64,000 nt of DNA from contig DASPIW010000018.1 in the NCBI GenBank assembly GCA_035628915.1, positions 1 to 64,000 of the forward strand. The letters run 5' to 3'. This DNA comes from JARBUG01 sp035628915 (lineage in GTDB: Bacteria > Bacillota > Sulfobacillia > Symbiobacteriales > Symbiobacteriaceae). Numbering within the stretch: position 1 is the stretch's first letter; each line of letters begins with the position of its first letter. The position numbers were made by a program, and so were the translations under genes. Positions 1-10,275 of the stretch are shown here, piece by piece. Below the pieces are notes generated by a model. That model worked only from the letters and a program-made list of their open reading frames with translations. It did not search any database and had not been told where the DNA came from.

Positions 1-190
1 CGCCCAAAACAGGGGTTGCTCCCCTTGTTTCGTCGCTCCAACCCCTTTTCGGGCTCGTTTCGGCGTTCAAACGAGGCTTCTTGTGCCGGACGATAAACAT
101 TTGTCAGGTGTGAGGTCGAGATTTTCACCTGACTTCTAGGACCGCAATGACGGGAAAACGAGAAGGCCGCCTCGGCTGAGGCGGCCGTTC
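1..190. other. Intergenic start of window with three hairpins and a terminator
   Basis: No gene is visible. Hairpins can be drawn at 8-29 (AACAGGGG/CCCCTTGTT), 53-76 (CTCGTTT/AAACGAG) and 104-132 (TCAGGTG/CACCTGA). The perfect 9-bp stem at 165-173/178-186 is followed on the minus strand by TTCTCGTTTTCC. It is the terminator of the minus-strand signalling gene that ends at 191. Confidence 0.6.
165..186 (-). terminator. Rho-independent terminator of the GGDEF/HD-GYP gene
   Basis: The stem is GGCCGCCTC/GAGGCGGCC with a 4-nt loop. A T-rich stretch follows on the minus strand, and the stem begins five bases past the stop codon at 191-193. Confidence 0.8.
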
Positions 191-2857
191 CTATGCGCTT
201 TCCGACTCCGACAGCTGATCGGCAGGCGCTTCCACGAACTTGGGGCCACGCGTCTGAATCAGACGGCCCAGCGCTTCCACAACCACCGGGTCGAACTGCT
301 TTCCGGCACATGCCTGCAGTTCTCCCAGGGCGGATTCGGGCGTGCGCGGGCTGGCGTAGGGGCGCCCGGAGAGCATCGTGTCCAGGGCGTCGGCGAGCGT
401 GATGATCCGCCCGCCCAAAGTCAGCTGTGCCCCGGACCGGCCGTGCGGATACCCCTTGCCGTCAAACCGCTCGTGGTGCTCTCCCACCATCACAGCCACT
501 TCGCCGAGCCCGGCAATGCCACACAGGAGCCGCTGTCCGAGCGCGGCATGCTCACGCATGATCACCCACTCGTCAGGACTGAGCCGGGACGGCTTTCTCA
601 GGATGTGCTCCGGAAGGCTGACTTTGCCCAGGTCGTGCAAAAGGGCGGCCATGCGAATGGCATCGACCTCTTCCGCCGGGACGCCCAGTTCCTCCGCCAG
701 GGCGGTGGCATAGCGGGCAACCTTTTGCGAGTGCCCCCGCATGCTGCCGTCCCGGGCATCGATGATCCGGGCCAGCGCCTGCGTCCACTGGTCAAGGGTC
801 ATGCGCTGCGTGAGATGCAGCCCTTCCAGGTGCTCTTGCGACCGGATTGCCTCGCCCAGGGCTTTTTGATGGCGCCACACGGAAGATGTCACGCTGAAAT
901 GCGCGGCGACCACGACGAAACCGCCGAACAGCGCCCCGATGGGACCCCAGAGGCGGTATGCCAGTACGGCGAAGAGCCCGGTCAGTCCGGTCAGTACGTA
1001 CTGAGGAGCCAGCCAGGCGAACGATTCCCACCAGAGCAGAAACGAGAGCGGACGGCTTTCGCGGGTCACGGCTGCCGACAGCAGGAGCGTGTTGACCAGA
1101 AAGTTGATGACTGTAGCGGCAGGGGCAGTCGCCAGGTGAGATAGCCCAAGCACCTCGGTGTGCGCTGTCCCGGCCAGCTGAAAAATGAGGCCCGAGGCAA
1201 AATTCGAGAGCGCCGCCAGCGAGGCATTGAACAGGAACTGGAGCAGCCTGGGGGTGCGGTTGCGGACGGCGTGGGCAGAGGCGCTGGCAAGCGCGACCAG
1301 CACCCCGCCGGAGGGGCCGAGCAGCGCGCCGGCGGCAAGTCCGGCTGCCACCGCCGGCGACACGGAAGCCGCATGCTTGGTCGGCAGCAGAAGCCGGACA
1401 TCAAGCAGTTCGGCCAATACGCCTGCAGCCATGCAGACTGCCAGGAGGTGCCACGGGTAGTGCGGTCCGATCCCTGTGAGCCCGTATGTGACTGCCGCAC
1501 ATCCAGCAGCGATGACGATCGCCCGGGTTGGGTTTCGGCGCCGTGACGGAGGGGCGGGCGTCTGATGGGGAGCCAGCTCCGCTACCGGCGGAGTCGGGCC
1601 AGCGGCCTGCTGATCATCCGCTGCAGACGGCGGGGACTCTTCGTCGGGAGGGGCCTCCTGATCGGCGGCAGCGGTCATTCTGCCCTGCCAGGCGCAGCAC
1701 CGGTTGCGACCGGCATTCTTGGCCTGGTAGAGGGCCTGGTCGGCCCGCTCCGCCAGCAGCGTCAGGTTGGTGCCGTCTAGCGGTGCACCGGAGACGCCTA
1801 TGCAGAGCGTCACGTGAATCGGTCTCTCCTGGCCAATCGCAAACGGATGGTGGCCGACCGCCCGCCGCAGCCGCTCTGCCAAATGGAAGGCTTCTTCTTT
1901 GTCGACGCCCGGGAGCATCGCGACGAATTCCTCGCCGCCGAACCGGCTGACGATGGCGGTATTCGGCAACTCGCGCAGCAGCAGGGCCGCCACTTGTTCC
2001 AGGACCTTATCGCCGGCCAGGTGGCCATAGTTGTTGTTTACTTCCCGAAGATAATCGAGATCGCAGAAGAGGATGGCGACGGACCGGCGCAGACTGGCGC
2101 TCCGGCGCAACTCTTCCTGGGCGACGTCCTGGAAGTAACGGAAATTGTACAGGCCGGTCTTCGGGTCGATGTCGGCCAGGGTAACCAACTGCACGTGCCG
2201 CATGAGCCGGTAAGTGACGATTACCGGTACGGTCGAGAGGGCCAGAACCCAGGGATGGTCGTACCATATCGAGGCCATGAGCGCCCCGAAGAAGGGCGTG
2301 ATAGAGTCCACCATGACGGCCTGGAGGGTAAAGACCTGGGTCCTGAGGATGTGCGTCTTGGTGTTCAGGGCCACTATGGCCGCCACAGAAGTCAGTTGAA
2401 TCGTCACGAATGCCGCGATTGCCAACGCGACCCAGGCCACGTCCCGCGCGTTTCCAAGGGCCCACGCGCGGCCGAATTCGACCAGCGCCCAGGCTGCAAG
2501 GCTGGCCAGCACAGTCTGTGCCGAGTTAAACGCAAACCGAATGAAGGCGCCGGGGCGCTTGGCGCCCTTGATGGTGACCGGCGCCAGTGCAGCTGCGCAC
2601 ATCAGGCTCAACTGCCATGGCGGCAGCAGCATAACGCCGGAGAAAATGAAGGCGTTGGCTACAACGTAGACCACGCCTTCTTTGGCAGATTTGACTGGGT
2701 AGAGCTGCGTAATGGCAGCCAGTGACGTGAGGAAAGTAAACGTGGACCACTGCGAAGGCCGGTCGGGTCCCAGCAAGACTGCTGCCCATGCAGCCCCCCC
2801 GGCCAACAAGGACATTACCGCGGTAAAGACGAGTGTCCCTCGTGTATACCGTCTCAT
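191..2857 (-). CDS. Membrane c-di-GMP protein: sensor-GGDEF-sensor-HD-GYP
   Basis: 888 residues. An N-terminal multi-helix membrane module (about 1-225) is followed by a GGDEF diguanylate cyclase domain with intact GGEEF at 307-311. A proline-rich linker (about 395-440) leads into a second multi-helix membrane module (about 445-650), then a C-terminal HD-GYP phosphodiesterase with HDLGK (His 741) and HHERFDGKGYP (about 793). Both catalytic signatures are intact, so the protein could both make and break c-di-GMP. The two membrane modules resemble each other (FNSAQTVLASLAAW against FNASLAALSNFASG), which suggests duplication of one sensor. The RxxD inhibitory site normally found five residues before GGEEF is absent. 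The start is ATG after a GGGAAG ribosome site. The gene is followed by its own terminator. Confidence 0.9.
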   Translation of the reverse strand: MRRYTRGTLVFTAVMSLLAGGAAWAAVLLGPDRPSQWSTFTFLTSLAAITQLYPVKSAKEGVVYVVANAFIFSGVMLLPPWQLSLMCAAALAPVTIKGAKRPGAFIRFAFNSAQTVLASLAAWALVEFGRAWALGNARDVAWVALAIAAFVTIQLTSVAAIVALNTKTHILRTQVFTLQAVMVDSITPFFGALMASIWYDHPWVLALSTVPVIVTYRLMRHVQLVTLADIDPKTGLYNFRYFQDVAQEELRRSASLRRSVAILFCDLDYLREVNNNYGHLAGDKVLEQVAALLLRELPNTAIVSRFGGEEFVAMLPGVDKEEAFHLAERLRRAVGHHPFAIGQERPIHVTLCIGVSGAPLDGTNLTLLAERADQALYQAKNAGRNRCCAWQGRMTAAADQEAPPDEESPPSAADDQQAAGPTPPVAELAPHQTPAPPSRRRNPTRAIVIAAGCAAVTYGLTGIGPHYPWHLLAVCMAAGVLAELLDVRLLLPTKHAASVSPAVAAGLAAGALLGPSGGVLVALASASAHAVRNRTPRLLQFLFNASLAALSNFASGLIFQLAGTAHTEVLGLSHLATAPAATVINFLVNTLLLSAAVTRESRPLSFLLWWESFAWLAPQYVLTGLTGLFAVLAYRLWGPIGALFGGFVVVAAHFSVTSSVWRHQKALGEAIRSQEHLEGLHLTQRMTLDQWTQALARIIDARDGSMRGHSQKVARYATALAEELGVPAEEVDAIRMAALLHDLGKVSLPEHILRKPSRLSPDEWVIMREHAALGQRLLCGIAGLGEVAVMVGEHHERFDGKGYPHGRSGAQLTLGGRIITLADALDTMLSGRPYASPRTPESALGELQACAGKQFDPVVVEALGRLIQTRGPKFVEAPADQLSESESA

Positions 2858-2880
2858 CTTGACACTTCCCTGTCCAATCG

Positions 2881-2898
2881 CGGCAGGTCACCCTGCCG
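2881..2898. other. Intergenic hairpin between the subtilase and the c-di-GMP gene
   Basis: CGGCAGG/CCTGCCG forms a 7-bp stem in the 71-bp gap. No T-run follows on either strand, so it may be a processing or attenuating hairpin rather than a terminator. Confidence 0.35.
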
Positions 2899-2928
2899 GG
2901 ATTGGTATTCGGGCCCAAGCAGGCCCTA

Positions 2929-4485
2929 CTAATCCCAGTAGACCTGATCCCAATAGACTTGATCCCAATAGACCTGATCCCAGTAGACCTGATCCCAGTA
3001 CACTTCGTCGGTCGCCGTACCTGTCTCGGTACTGATCAGGCCGTCAGCCGGTTCCAGCCCTTCATTGGCTTCCGGCACCTCCGTCAGCGTTTCTGCCAGG
3101 TCCAAAGCAGCAGCAATATCAATGACGCCTGCGTTGTCGGGCTGCCCATCGTAGGATTGGCTCGACGAGGTGATCAGCCATTTCACCTGGTTCGGTGTCA
3201 ACTCGGGACGGGCTTGCAGCAGCAGCGCCGCCGCACCGGCGACGGCCGGCGCTGACAGCGAGGTGCCGCTGGCCTTGAGGTAGCTGTTATCGACGATGTT
3301 GGCCGGCGCCGCAGCCGCCGCAACGGCATTCGGTGCAAGAAGCGAGACGATTCCCTGCCCGGGCGCCACGACTTCAGGCTTGGCGAAACCGTCCAGCGTG
3401 TCACCGCGGCCGCTGAAACTCGCCAGGGTGTCATCCAGGGGGTTGGCAGTACCGTTGTCATTGACGGCACCGACGGTGATGACGAAGGGATCATTGCCGG
3501 GTGCTGTCGTCACGGCCCCCGGGACGTCCCCGCGGTTTCCGGAAGCCGCCACCACCACAACGCCGTTGAACCAGAGCGCTTCTACGGCTGCGTTAATTGG
3601 GTTCTGTCTGTAGCTGTCCGGCACCCCTGCCGTCAGTGACAGATTGACAACTCTGATGTTATAGCGCCGGTAGTTCTGGTTCACCCACTCCAGACCGTTG
3701 AGTACGTCGGCCAGCGTGCCGCTGCCATCGTCGCCCAGCACCTTGACGCTGATCATGCGCGCGTCAGGCGCCACCCCGAGGTACGTACCGTCCGCACTGC
3801 GCCCTGCAACCACTCCTGCAACGGCCGTGCCGTGGCCGAACTTGTCACTGGAGCTCGGGAACCCGGGCACGGCGAAACGGAGTGCGCCCGGCAAGTCCGG
3901 ATGGCTGGTCAGGCCCGTGTCCAGCACGGCAACGGTCACTCCCGCACCGGTGATGGAGCGTTCCCATAGCGCTTCGGCGCCAATCTCCTTGGGGTAGACC
4001 GTGGCGAGGTTTGCTCCGAGCCCGGTGGCTACTACCTTGGCATTCGGCATGACCCATTTGACGCCTGGGATCTCTGAGAGCTCGGGAAGTGCATCGATCG
4101 GCACTCGCAGTTGAATGGTCTGAGCCATCTTCCAGTGCTTCATTTGTTTCCCGCCCACCGCCTTGGCGATGTTCGTTCCCACCGCGTCCGGATCGATGGT
4201 CACCAGGACATCAACGAGTTGCTTGGAATTACCGCCCTTGACTTGCGCCAACTTGGGATGCAGCCGGCTCACCTTGGGAGCGGCGGCCACGCGTACCGGG
4301 GTGACTGTGGAGATCAGAAGCATCAGCGCTGTGAAGGCCGCCAGCACTGCCGATGTCAAGCGGCGGCCCATGCTGTTTCCTGAGGTTTTCGTGCTCTTGC
4401 GATCCTGTGGTTCATCGTCGAGGTAAATGTGGCCACTGGTCTGGGATTTTGGCTGGATTACCCTGGACTTGCGGAAAAACCTCAT
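2929..4485 (-). CDS. Secreted subtilisin-like serine protease (S8) with C-terminal YWD repeats
   Basis: 518 residues. The start at 4485 has a strong GGGGGG ribosome site. The n-region is unusually long (about 38 residues) before an arginine pair and hydrophobic segment (about 39-69) that acts as signal peptide or anchor. A later ATG at 4371 would give a conventional signal peptide but has a weaker ribosome site. An I9-type inhibitory propeptide (about 75-155) precedes the S8 catalytic domain with Asp189 (LDTG), His218 (GHGT) and Ser409 (SGTSLSAP). The last 24 residues are five tandem VYWDQ units. The role is an extracellular or wall-associated endopeptidase. The repeat tail could be a binding or anchoring motif, but its function is unknown. 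Confidence 0.92.
   Translation of the reverse strand: MRFFRKSRVIQPKSQTSGHIYLDDEPQDRKSTKTSGNSMGRRLTSAVLAAFTALMLLISTVTPVRVAAAPKVSRLHPKLAQVKGGNSKQLVDVLVTIDPDAVGTNIAKAVGGKQMKHWKMAQTIQLRVPIDALPELSEIPGVKWVMPNAKVVATGLGANLATVYPKEIGAEALWERSITGAGVTVAVLDTGLTSHPDLPGALRFAVPGFPSSSDKFGHGTAVAGVVAGRSADGTYLGVAPDARMISVKVLGDDGSGTLADVLNGLEWVNQNYRRYNIRVVNLSLTAGVPDSYRQNPINAAVEALWFNGVVVVAASGNRGDVPGAVTTAPGNDPFVITVGAVNDNGTANPLDDTLASFSGRGDTLDGFAKPEVVAPGQGIVSLLAPNAVAAAAAPANIVDNSYLKASGTSLSAPAVAGAAALLLQARPELTPNQVKWLITSSSQSYDGQPDNAGVIDIAAALDLAETLTEVPEANEGLEPADGLISTETGTATDEVYWDQVYWDQVYWDQVYWDQVYWD
2932..3003 (-). repeat. Five tandem 15-bp units encoding VYWDQ
   Basis: The 3' end of the subtilase gene consists of 15-bp direct repeats. 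They differ at only a few positions, such as ata/gta in the tyrosine codon and ttg/ctg in the glutamine codon. All units stay in frame up to the stop codon. Confidence 0.9.
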
Positions 4486-4814
4486 GCTACAGTCCCCCCT
4501 GATTCCCGCGCAGTCTCTCTAGATTCACTTATTTACATCATCAGGTGATATACCAGTTTCTTGCATTGAATAGCAATATATTGCAATGTACGCTATTCTT
4601 GCGATAACACCTGCATAATGTCGGATATTTTGCTCGACAAAATGTGACTACCGGTTCTGTCAAGAAACATGAAATGGGACCCTGAACCGAGAAGATGCAG
4701 CAGCCCCCCAGCCCAGGGTCCCGAACTTGTTGACGCCTGTCGCCACACTGGGCTACACTCTTGATAGCTCCAGTGTTGGCGGACCATACTCTCGCGAAAT
4801 CTCGGGGGAAACCC
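4486..4814. promoter_or_regulatory. AT-rich divergent intergenic region (subtilase/tatC)
   Basis: No gene is supported here. The stretch 4520-4660 is markedly AT-richer than its surroundings. It holds nested symmetries: GAATAGC (4568-4574) with GCTATTC (4592-4598), CATTG (4564-4568) with CAATG (4584-4588), and the 12-bp palindrome GCAATATATTGC (4573-4584). These lie about 85-120 bp upstream of the subtilase start and look like an operator. The tatC promoter is at 4730-4759. Confidence 0.5.
4730..4759 (+). promoter_or_regulatory. Sigma-A-type promoter of tatC
   Basis: TTGACG (4730-4735), an 18-bp spacer, then TACACT (4754-4759). It lies 56 bp upstream of the chosen tatC start. It therefore argues against an in-frame TTG at 4761, which would be practically leaderless. 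Confidence 0.7.
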
Positions 4815-5537
4815 ATGCTAGACAAACCACAATCCATAGTGGAGCACCTGTCCGAGCTGCGGACACGGATTGTCCGGTCACTATTGGCGGTCGTCGTGGC
4901 GATTGGCGTATCCGTGGCCTTTGCCGACCGCGCCTTCAGATACATCCTCAGCACGGCTTCCACGCCTGAGCGCCCGGTTGAGCTGATCCAGATGAACTTC
5001 TCCGACGCATTCATGGCGGAGTTCCGGCTCGCGATTATTGCGGGTCTGGTGCTCGCGTTCCCGTTCGTGCTTTATCAGGTTGTGGCGTTCATTCTGCCGG
5101 CCCTTCATCCGACTGAGCGCCGTATGCTATACCTTGGCCTGCCGTTTGCTACCGTGCTCTTTGTGGCCGGTTGGGCGTTCGGGTGGTTCGTGGTGGTTCC
5201 CATTACCAAAGGATTCTTCTTGGACCTTGCGACGGGGCTGAGCGTAGACCCCAAAATTACGCCCAGCGGCTACATCGGCTTTATCCTGGGGATATGCAAC
5301 CCGTTGGGAATTGCATTCGAACTGCCGCTGGTGGTGCTGATTCTGGCCCGCATCGGGATTGTGTCGGCCGCGTTCCTCGCCCGCATCCGCAAGTTTGCAT
5401 TCCTGGGCATCATGGTCGTCGCTGCCGTCCTTTCGCCGCCGGACGTGGTCAGCATGACAATCTTCCTGGTGCCGCTCTATGGCCTGTATGAGTTCAGCAT
5501 CCTGCTGGCGAGAATTGCGCAGAAGAAGCGGACGTAG
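4815..5537 (+). CDS. tatC: Sec-independent protein translocase subunit TatC
   Basis: 240 residues from the ATG at 4815, which has GGGGGA six bases upstream. TatC is the multi-spanning receptor of the twin-arginine system that binds signal peptides and assembles with TatA. The N-terminal signature HLSELRTRI is present, followed by six predicted membrane helices and the conserved FELPLVVL segment near residue 170. The length is normal for the family (about 230-260). No tatA is adjacent, so it stands alone with its own promoter and terminator. None of the oxidoreductases in this window has an obvious twin-arginine leader. Confidence 0.95.
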   Translation: MLDKPQSIVEHLSELRTRIVRSLLAVVVAIGVSVAFADRAFRYILSTASTPERPVELIQMNFSDAFMAEFRLAIIAGLVLAFPFVLYQVVAFILPALHPTERRMLYLGLPFATVLFVAGWAFGWFVVVPITKGFFLDLATGLSVDPKITPSGYIGFILGICNPLGIAFELPLVVLILARIGIVSAAFLARIRKFAFLGIMVVAAVLSPPDVVSMTIFLVPLYGLYEFSILLARIAQKKRT

Positions 5538-5543
5538 TCATAC

Positions 5544-5592
5544 AAAAGGCGCCACCTGGAGCGGTCAGTGTGACCCGCAGGTGGCGCCTTTT
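5544..5592. terminator. Bidirectional terminator between tatC and the transglutaminase gene
   Basis: AAAAGGCGCCACCTG (5544-5558) pairs with CAGGTGGCGCCTTTT (5578-5592). A-runs and T-runs flank the stem on both sides, so it can serve both convergent genes. Confidence 0.9.
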
Positions 5593-5612
5593 CCGTTACT
5601 TCCATCGCCCAT

Positions 5613-7886
5613 TTACGCCTTGTGCCGCCACTTCAGCCTGCGCCACAGGTAGATGCGCCAGCCAAAACGAACGAAGAGCGCCGCGTGGACTTTGGCCCAG
5701 AAGCTCTTGGCGTTGGCGCCGGCCTCCGGCGGCACCGGGTGTCCGGGCGGCGAGAAGCGGGCTTCGTTGTATTCCCTGGCTACTTCGTCTGCCGAATCCT
5801 GTAGTTGCGGCCAACGGCGTCCCAGGTCCCTTGCATACTCGGCAGCTGTCTGGTACGGCTGGGGACCATACTGGAACTGGTCCATGAGCGAGGCGGTCTT
5901 GTTCCAGACTTCCTGCACGACTTGCCGCCCTTCCCGGGCTGCGATTCGCTCTTGATTGGCAAGGCGCCGCCAGGCCAGCAGGAATGCGCCCGCAAAGGCG
6001 GCAAGTGCGGTCAGCAGCCACGGCCACTCCCGCTTGAGCGGACTGGGCGTGAAGTCGGCATCCTCGGGAGTGCTGTCGCGCCCTTCGTTGAAATCCTCCT
6101 CGAGGTTCGGGTCAGTAGCAGGCACGTCCGAACCTTCGACAGGTCCGGCGGTGCCGGATTCGTCCGGCTCGGCGGGCGCCGGTGCCGAACGGTCAATCAG
6201 GGGCAGGTCGCCCCGGGGCGTCGGGTCGAACGTGACCCAGCCGTAGTTGGGGAAGTACGCCTCCACCCAGGCGTGGGCCTGGGAGTTCAGGACCGTGTAA
6301 GTCCGCCGGCCCCCGGCATCGTCGGTGTACTGCAGCGACTGCGGGATCGCGAACCCTTCCACCATACGGCTCGGAATTCCCACCTGGCGCAGCATGACCG
6401 TCATGGCCGTGGCCGAGTACACGCAGTACCCCCGCTTCAGATCGAACAGGAAATGGTCGACGAAATCCTGGCCGTCGGGAGCGGGCCCAACGTTCAGGTC
6501 GTACGGCATGCTGCGGAGGAACGCCTCAATGGCCACAGCCTTATCGTACGGCGTCGGGGCATCGGCGGTCAGCGCAGCGGTCAGTTCGCCCACGCGGGGC
6601 GGGACGGACTCTGCAATCTGCAGGTACGGCAGGTACGCGTCGCCCGAACCGATCGTCCCGATGCGGCGGAGATGGTCGGCGCTGTAGGTAGGTACACGGG
6701 CGAAAATCTCGTAATTGGTGCCTTTGGTGATCGTCCGGTTCGCCCAGAGATACCCGTCGGCATCGGCACGGTACCCGTTCTTGAGCCCTTTGATCTGCTG
6801 AGGCTCCCAGAGGTTGAATACGGTGAAGCCCATGTTCAGTGCCGGCTTTACCCGGGCGGTGAGGTAGGTCCTGCTCACGTCCGACCCGAAGTAGGTGGGC
6901 AGCGTGCCGTCCGGCGTGACTTCGATCTCTTCCGGATTGCCGCGTGTCCAGGTCTGTCCATCGTAGACCTGATAAATGGAGCCCCGCAGGTATGCGGTCT
7001 CCTCCAGCGGCCTGTCAACCGTGAAATACAGGGCGACGGTGTTGTCGAGCCTGACTGGCCCGCCCAGCGTACCCAGCACGGGAGAGAACCCCGTGCCCCG
7101 CAGGGAGAAGCGGCCCGTACCCGTGCCCACGCCGGAGCCCCGGAGCTGCTTGAGAACGGGGAACGCTTCCTGTGCTTTCTCGCCCCAGGCGCCCAGGTCA
7201 AGGGGCTCCCAGTGGCTGGGCAGCACCATGGAGATGATCGCCAGCACGAGCACCACCGCCAGGGGGGTTGTGACGTGGCTCGCATACCCGATTTTCCGCC
7301 CCGACCCCGCCCACGCGGCGTCCCTACGGGCTGCCTGGCCGAGAATCCAGATCAGGAACGCCAGTGTGGAGAACGCGATGAAGTGAGTCCAGGCCGGGTC
7401 GTAGTACCACGCCCACTGGGTGCCGAAAACGACCGTGCCGGCCGCGATCGCCCAGAACGTGTTGCCCTTAGTGAGCGATTCCGGAATCACTACCACCGCG
7501 GTAAGCACCGCAATGCTGATCAGAAAGAAGATGCCAAGCACCGGGCCGAATGAGGCATTGAACTGGTTCTCGTGAATGCTCTGGATAAACTCTGAAACCT
7601 GGCCGCCCAGCGTCTGCAGGTAGAAGTCCACGCCCGGCAGCCGCTCCATATACACGCCGGCAACCAGGCCCACGCCGGTCAGCAGGAGGAGTGCCGTCGT
7701 GACCCAGGGGAGCCGCCAGCCAAGCCAGGCGAAAAGCACCGCTGCGCCGGAGTACAGCAGGAGCCGGTTCTGGGCCACGTCCAGGTGCCAGAATCCGGAC
7801 AGCGAAGTCAGCAGCGCATTCACCATCAAAATGGCGAGCAGGGAGATCAGGGCCTGGTACCGGAAAGACGCGCGCCCGGCGACCAT
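5613..7886 (-). CDS. TgpA-type membrane transglutaminase-like protein
   Basis: 757 residues. About six N-terminal membrane helices (residues 10-250, DUF3488/TgpA_N type) precede an extracytoplasmic transglutaminase core. The catalytic cysteine is Cys488 (GYCVYSATAM), with HAWVEAYF and a following Asp in TFDPTPRGD completing the triad. An acidic linker, one more membrane helix (about 640-660) and a DUF4129-like cytoplasmic tail follow. It overlaps the DUF58 gene by 40 bp, and a GGAGGGGGTGA ribosome site supports the overlapping start. It is the last gene of the MoxR-DUF58-TgpA operon, a common conserved trio whose substrate is not established. Confidence 0.9.
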   Translation of the reverse strand: MVAGRASFRYQALISLLAILMVNALLTSLSGFWHLDVAQNRLLLYSGAAVLFAWLGWRLPWVTTALLLLTGVGLVAGVYMERLPGVDFYLQTLGGQVSEFIQSIHENQFNASFGPVLGIFFLISIAVLTAVVVIPESLTKGNTFWAIAAGTVVFGTQWAWYYDPAWTHFIAFSTLAFLIWILGQAARRDAAWAGSGRKIGYASHVTTPLAVVLVLAIISMVLPSHWEPLDLGAWGEKAQEAFPVLKQLRGSGVGTGTGRFSLRGTGFSPVLGTLGGPVRLDNTVALYFTVDRPLEETAYLRGSIYQVYDGQTWTRGNPEEIEVTPDGTLPTYFGSDVSRTYLTARVKPALNMGFTVFNLWEPQQIKGLKNGYRADADGYLWANRTITKGTNYEIFARVPTYSADHLRRIGTIGSGDAYLPYLQIAESVPPRVGELTAALTADAPTPYDKAVAIEAFLRSMPYDLNVGPAPDGQDFVDHFLFDLKRGYCVYSATAMTVMLRQVGIPSRMVEGFAIPQSLQYTDDAGGRRTYTVLNSQAHAWVEAYFPNYGWVTFDPTPRGDLPLIDRSAPAPAEPDESGTAGPVEGSDVPATDPNLEEDFNEGRDSTPEDADFTPSPLKREWPWLLTALAAFAGAFLLAWRRLANQERIAAREGRQVVQEVWNKTASLMDQFQYGPQPYQTAAEYARDLGRRWPQLQDSADEVAREYNEARFSPPGHPVPPEAGANAKSFWAKVHAALFVRFGWRIYLWRRLKWRHKA

Positions 7887-9143
7887 GATCTCACCCCCTC
7901 CGGAGCCGCCGTCAGCCTGAGGTCGGCGAGGCGGCGCAGATCATCGCCGGCGGAGACGAGGTACACGGCTACCCGCCGCATGGCCAACAGCCCGGTCAGG
8001 GAGGTGCGTTCGGTCTGCGCCTCGGCGGCTGCGGCTACTTCGGCGTCCGGCACGGTGGACGGCGCAAAGCTGTCCCGGTCCAGCAGCACGAGCATGACCT
8101 GGTGGTTCGAGCGGTGGCGGATCAGCACATCGGCCAGGCGGGCCGTGAGCCGGGGCGTAATAACCACGAGCGTGGAACGCGCTGACAGGTTGGCAGCTTC
8201 CAATTCCAGGACCTGCTCGATGGGCAGTTTCCCCTGGGCTTCGACCCGCGCCAGCACTTCGAGCGCTTCGTGGAACGTGCGCTGGCCCCGGCCCGTGCCG
8301 ACGGAGAACCGCTCCTGCCCGTGGCAAATCAGCCCCACGTCGATCTTGCGGCGCATCCCCAGTTCGGCCAGGCTGGCCGTTATTTCGACGGCTGTCTCTT
8401 CCGTGGAGAGGTCCCGGGCGGGCGTAGCGGCCTGGGCATCGTAACAAAGGTCGGGGAAGAGCATCATGTGGGTGGTCGCGTTCAGTTCATACTCCCGCAG
8501 CATCAGTTCGCCCATGCGGGCGCTGGTCTTCCAGTGGATGTGGCGGGGGTTGTCGCCCGGCCGGTACTCGCGGATTTCCGCCTGGTTGGAGGGATCCTCA
8601 AACGCCTTTTCACGGGTGCGGACGGGGCCGAAGGGCTGGGAAAGGGGAACGGGGAGCCCTTCGAGCCGGTGGACCCGCGGGTAGACGGTCACGGCCGCCT
8701 TGCTCCGGAACTCCCGGTGGCCCTGAAACAGCCCGAAGGCATCGCCCAGCGTGATGCGGATGGGCCCCACCGTGTAGTGGCCACGCCGCTTGGCCGTCAG
8801 GCGGAAGGTGAGCAGCCTGCTCCCCCACAGGGGGACAGACGTGGCCTGGCGGGGCATGTCGGTGACGACAAGGTGCTGGGGCGTAGCATCGTCCACTTCG
8901 ACCCAGGGCAACGGCAGGAAGGTGTCGTTGTCCATGCGAACTTTGACTGACAGGCTCTGGCCCACTTCCATCCGATCGGATTCGACATTGACCATGCACT
9001 CCGTGCGCCTCAGGGCGTGGCGGGCCCAGAAAAAGGTCAGGACCAGCAGACCCGCGCTCAGGTAGAGCAGGAAGTAGGGCAGGCGTCCCCCGCTCATGCG
9101 GGCGAACACCAGCGCTGCGGCAACCAGCGCCGGCAGCCGCCAA

Positions 9144-9163
<20 letters not shown>
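7847..9163 (-). CDS. DUF58 domain protein (MoxR partner)
   Basis: 438 residues. Two N-terminal hydrophobic helices (about 10-45) precede a beta-rich region and the DUF58 signature RPGDNPRHIHWKTSARMG (about 205-222). A von Willebrand A-like C-terminal half follows. The start at 9163 lies inside the end of the MoxR gene with a GGGGGTC ribosome site, so translation is probably coupled. In this family DUF58/VWA proteins work with MoxR ATPases in assembling or maturing other proteins. The partner here is unknown, although the co-encoded transglutaminase is an obvious candidate. Confidence 0.9.
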
Positions 9164-10115
<952 letters not shown>

Positions 10116-10151
10116 TCCCCTTTTCCCAGATGTGGGAGACTGATCACGTTC

Positions 10152-10181
10152 TTGACTAGTGGGGAGATTTCGGTTCCCCAC
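10152..10181. promoter_or_regulatory. Inverted repeat with TTGACT box between moxR and murE
   Basis: TTGACT (10152-10157) is followed by GTGGGGA (10159-10165), which is inversely repeated at 10175-10181 (TCCCCAC). It could be an operator over a divergent promoter, but no convincing -10 box is seen at the right spacing. Confidence 0.3.
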
Positions 10182-10275
10182 CGGCCAACTCCTGCTAAAT
10201 AATGTCAGAAAAGCCGGGTCGAATTCGGAGCCGGGGCCGACAGAGAGTAACCGGGGGACCCAGGAGGTGGACTTG

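Noticed and set aside
4541..5014. Minus-strand frame across the tatC promoter region
   Set aside because: It overlaps tatC and an AT-rich regulatory region and shows no recognisable domain.
5805..7553. Long plus-strand reading frame opposite the transglutaminase gene (582 codons)
   Set aside because: It is antisense to a clear TgpA-type protein, has no ribosome site and its translation is arginine/glycine-rich shadow sequence.
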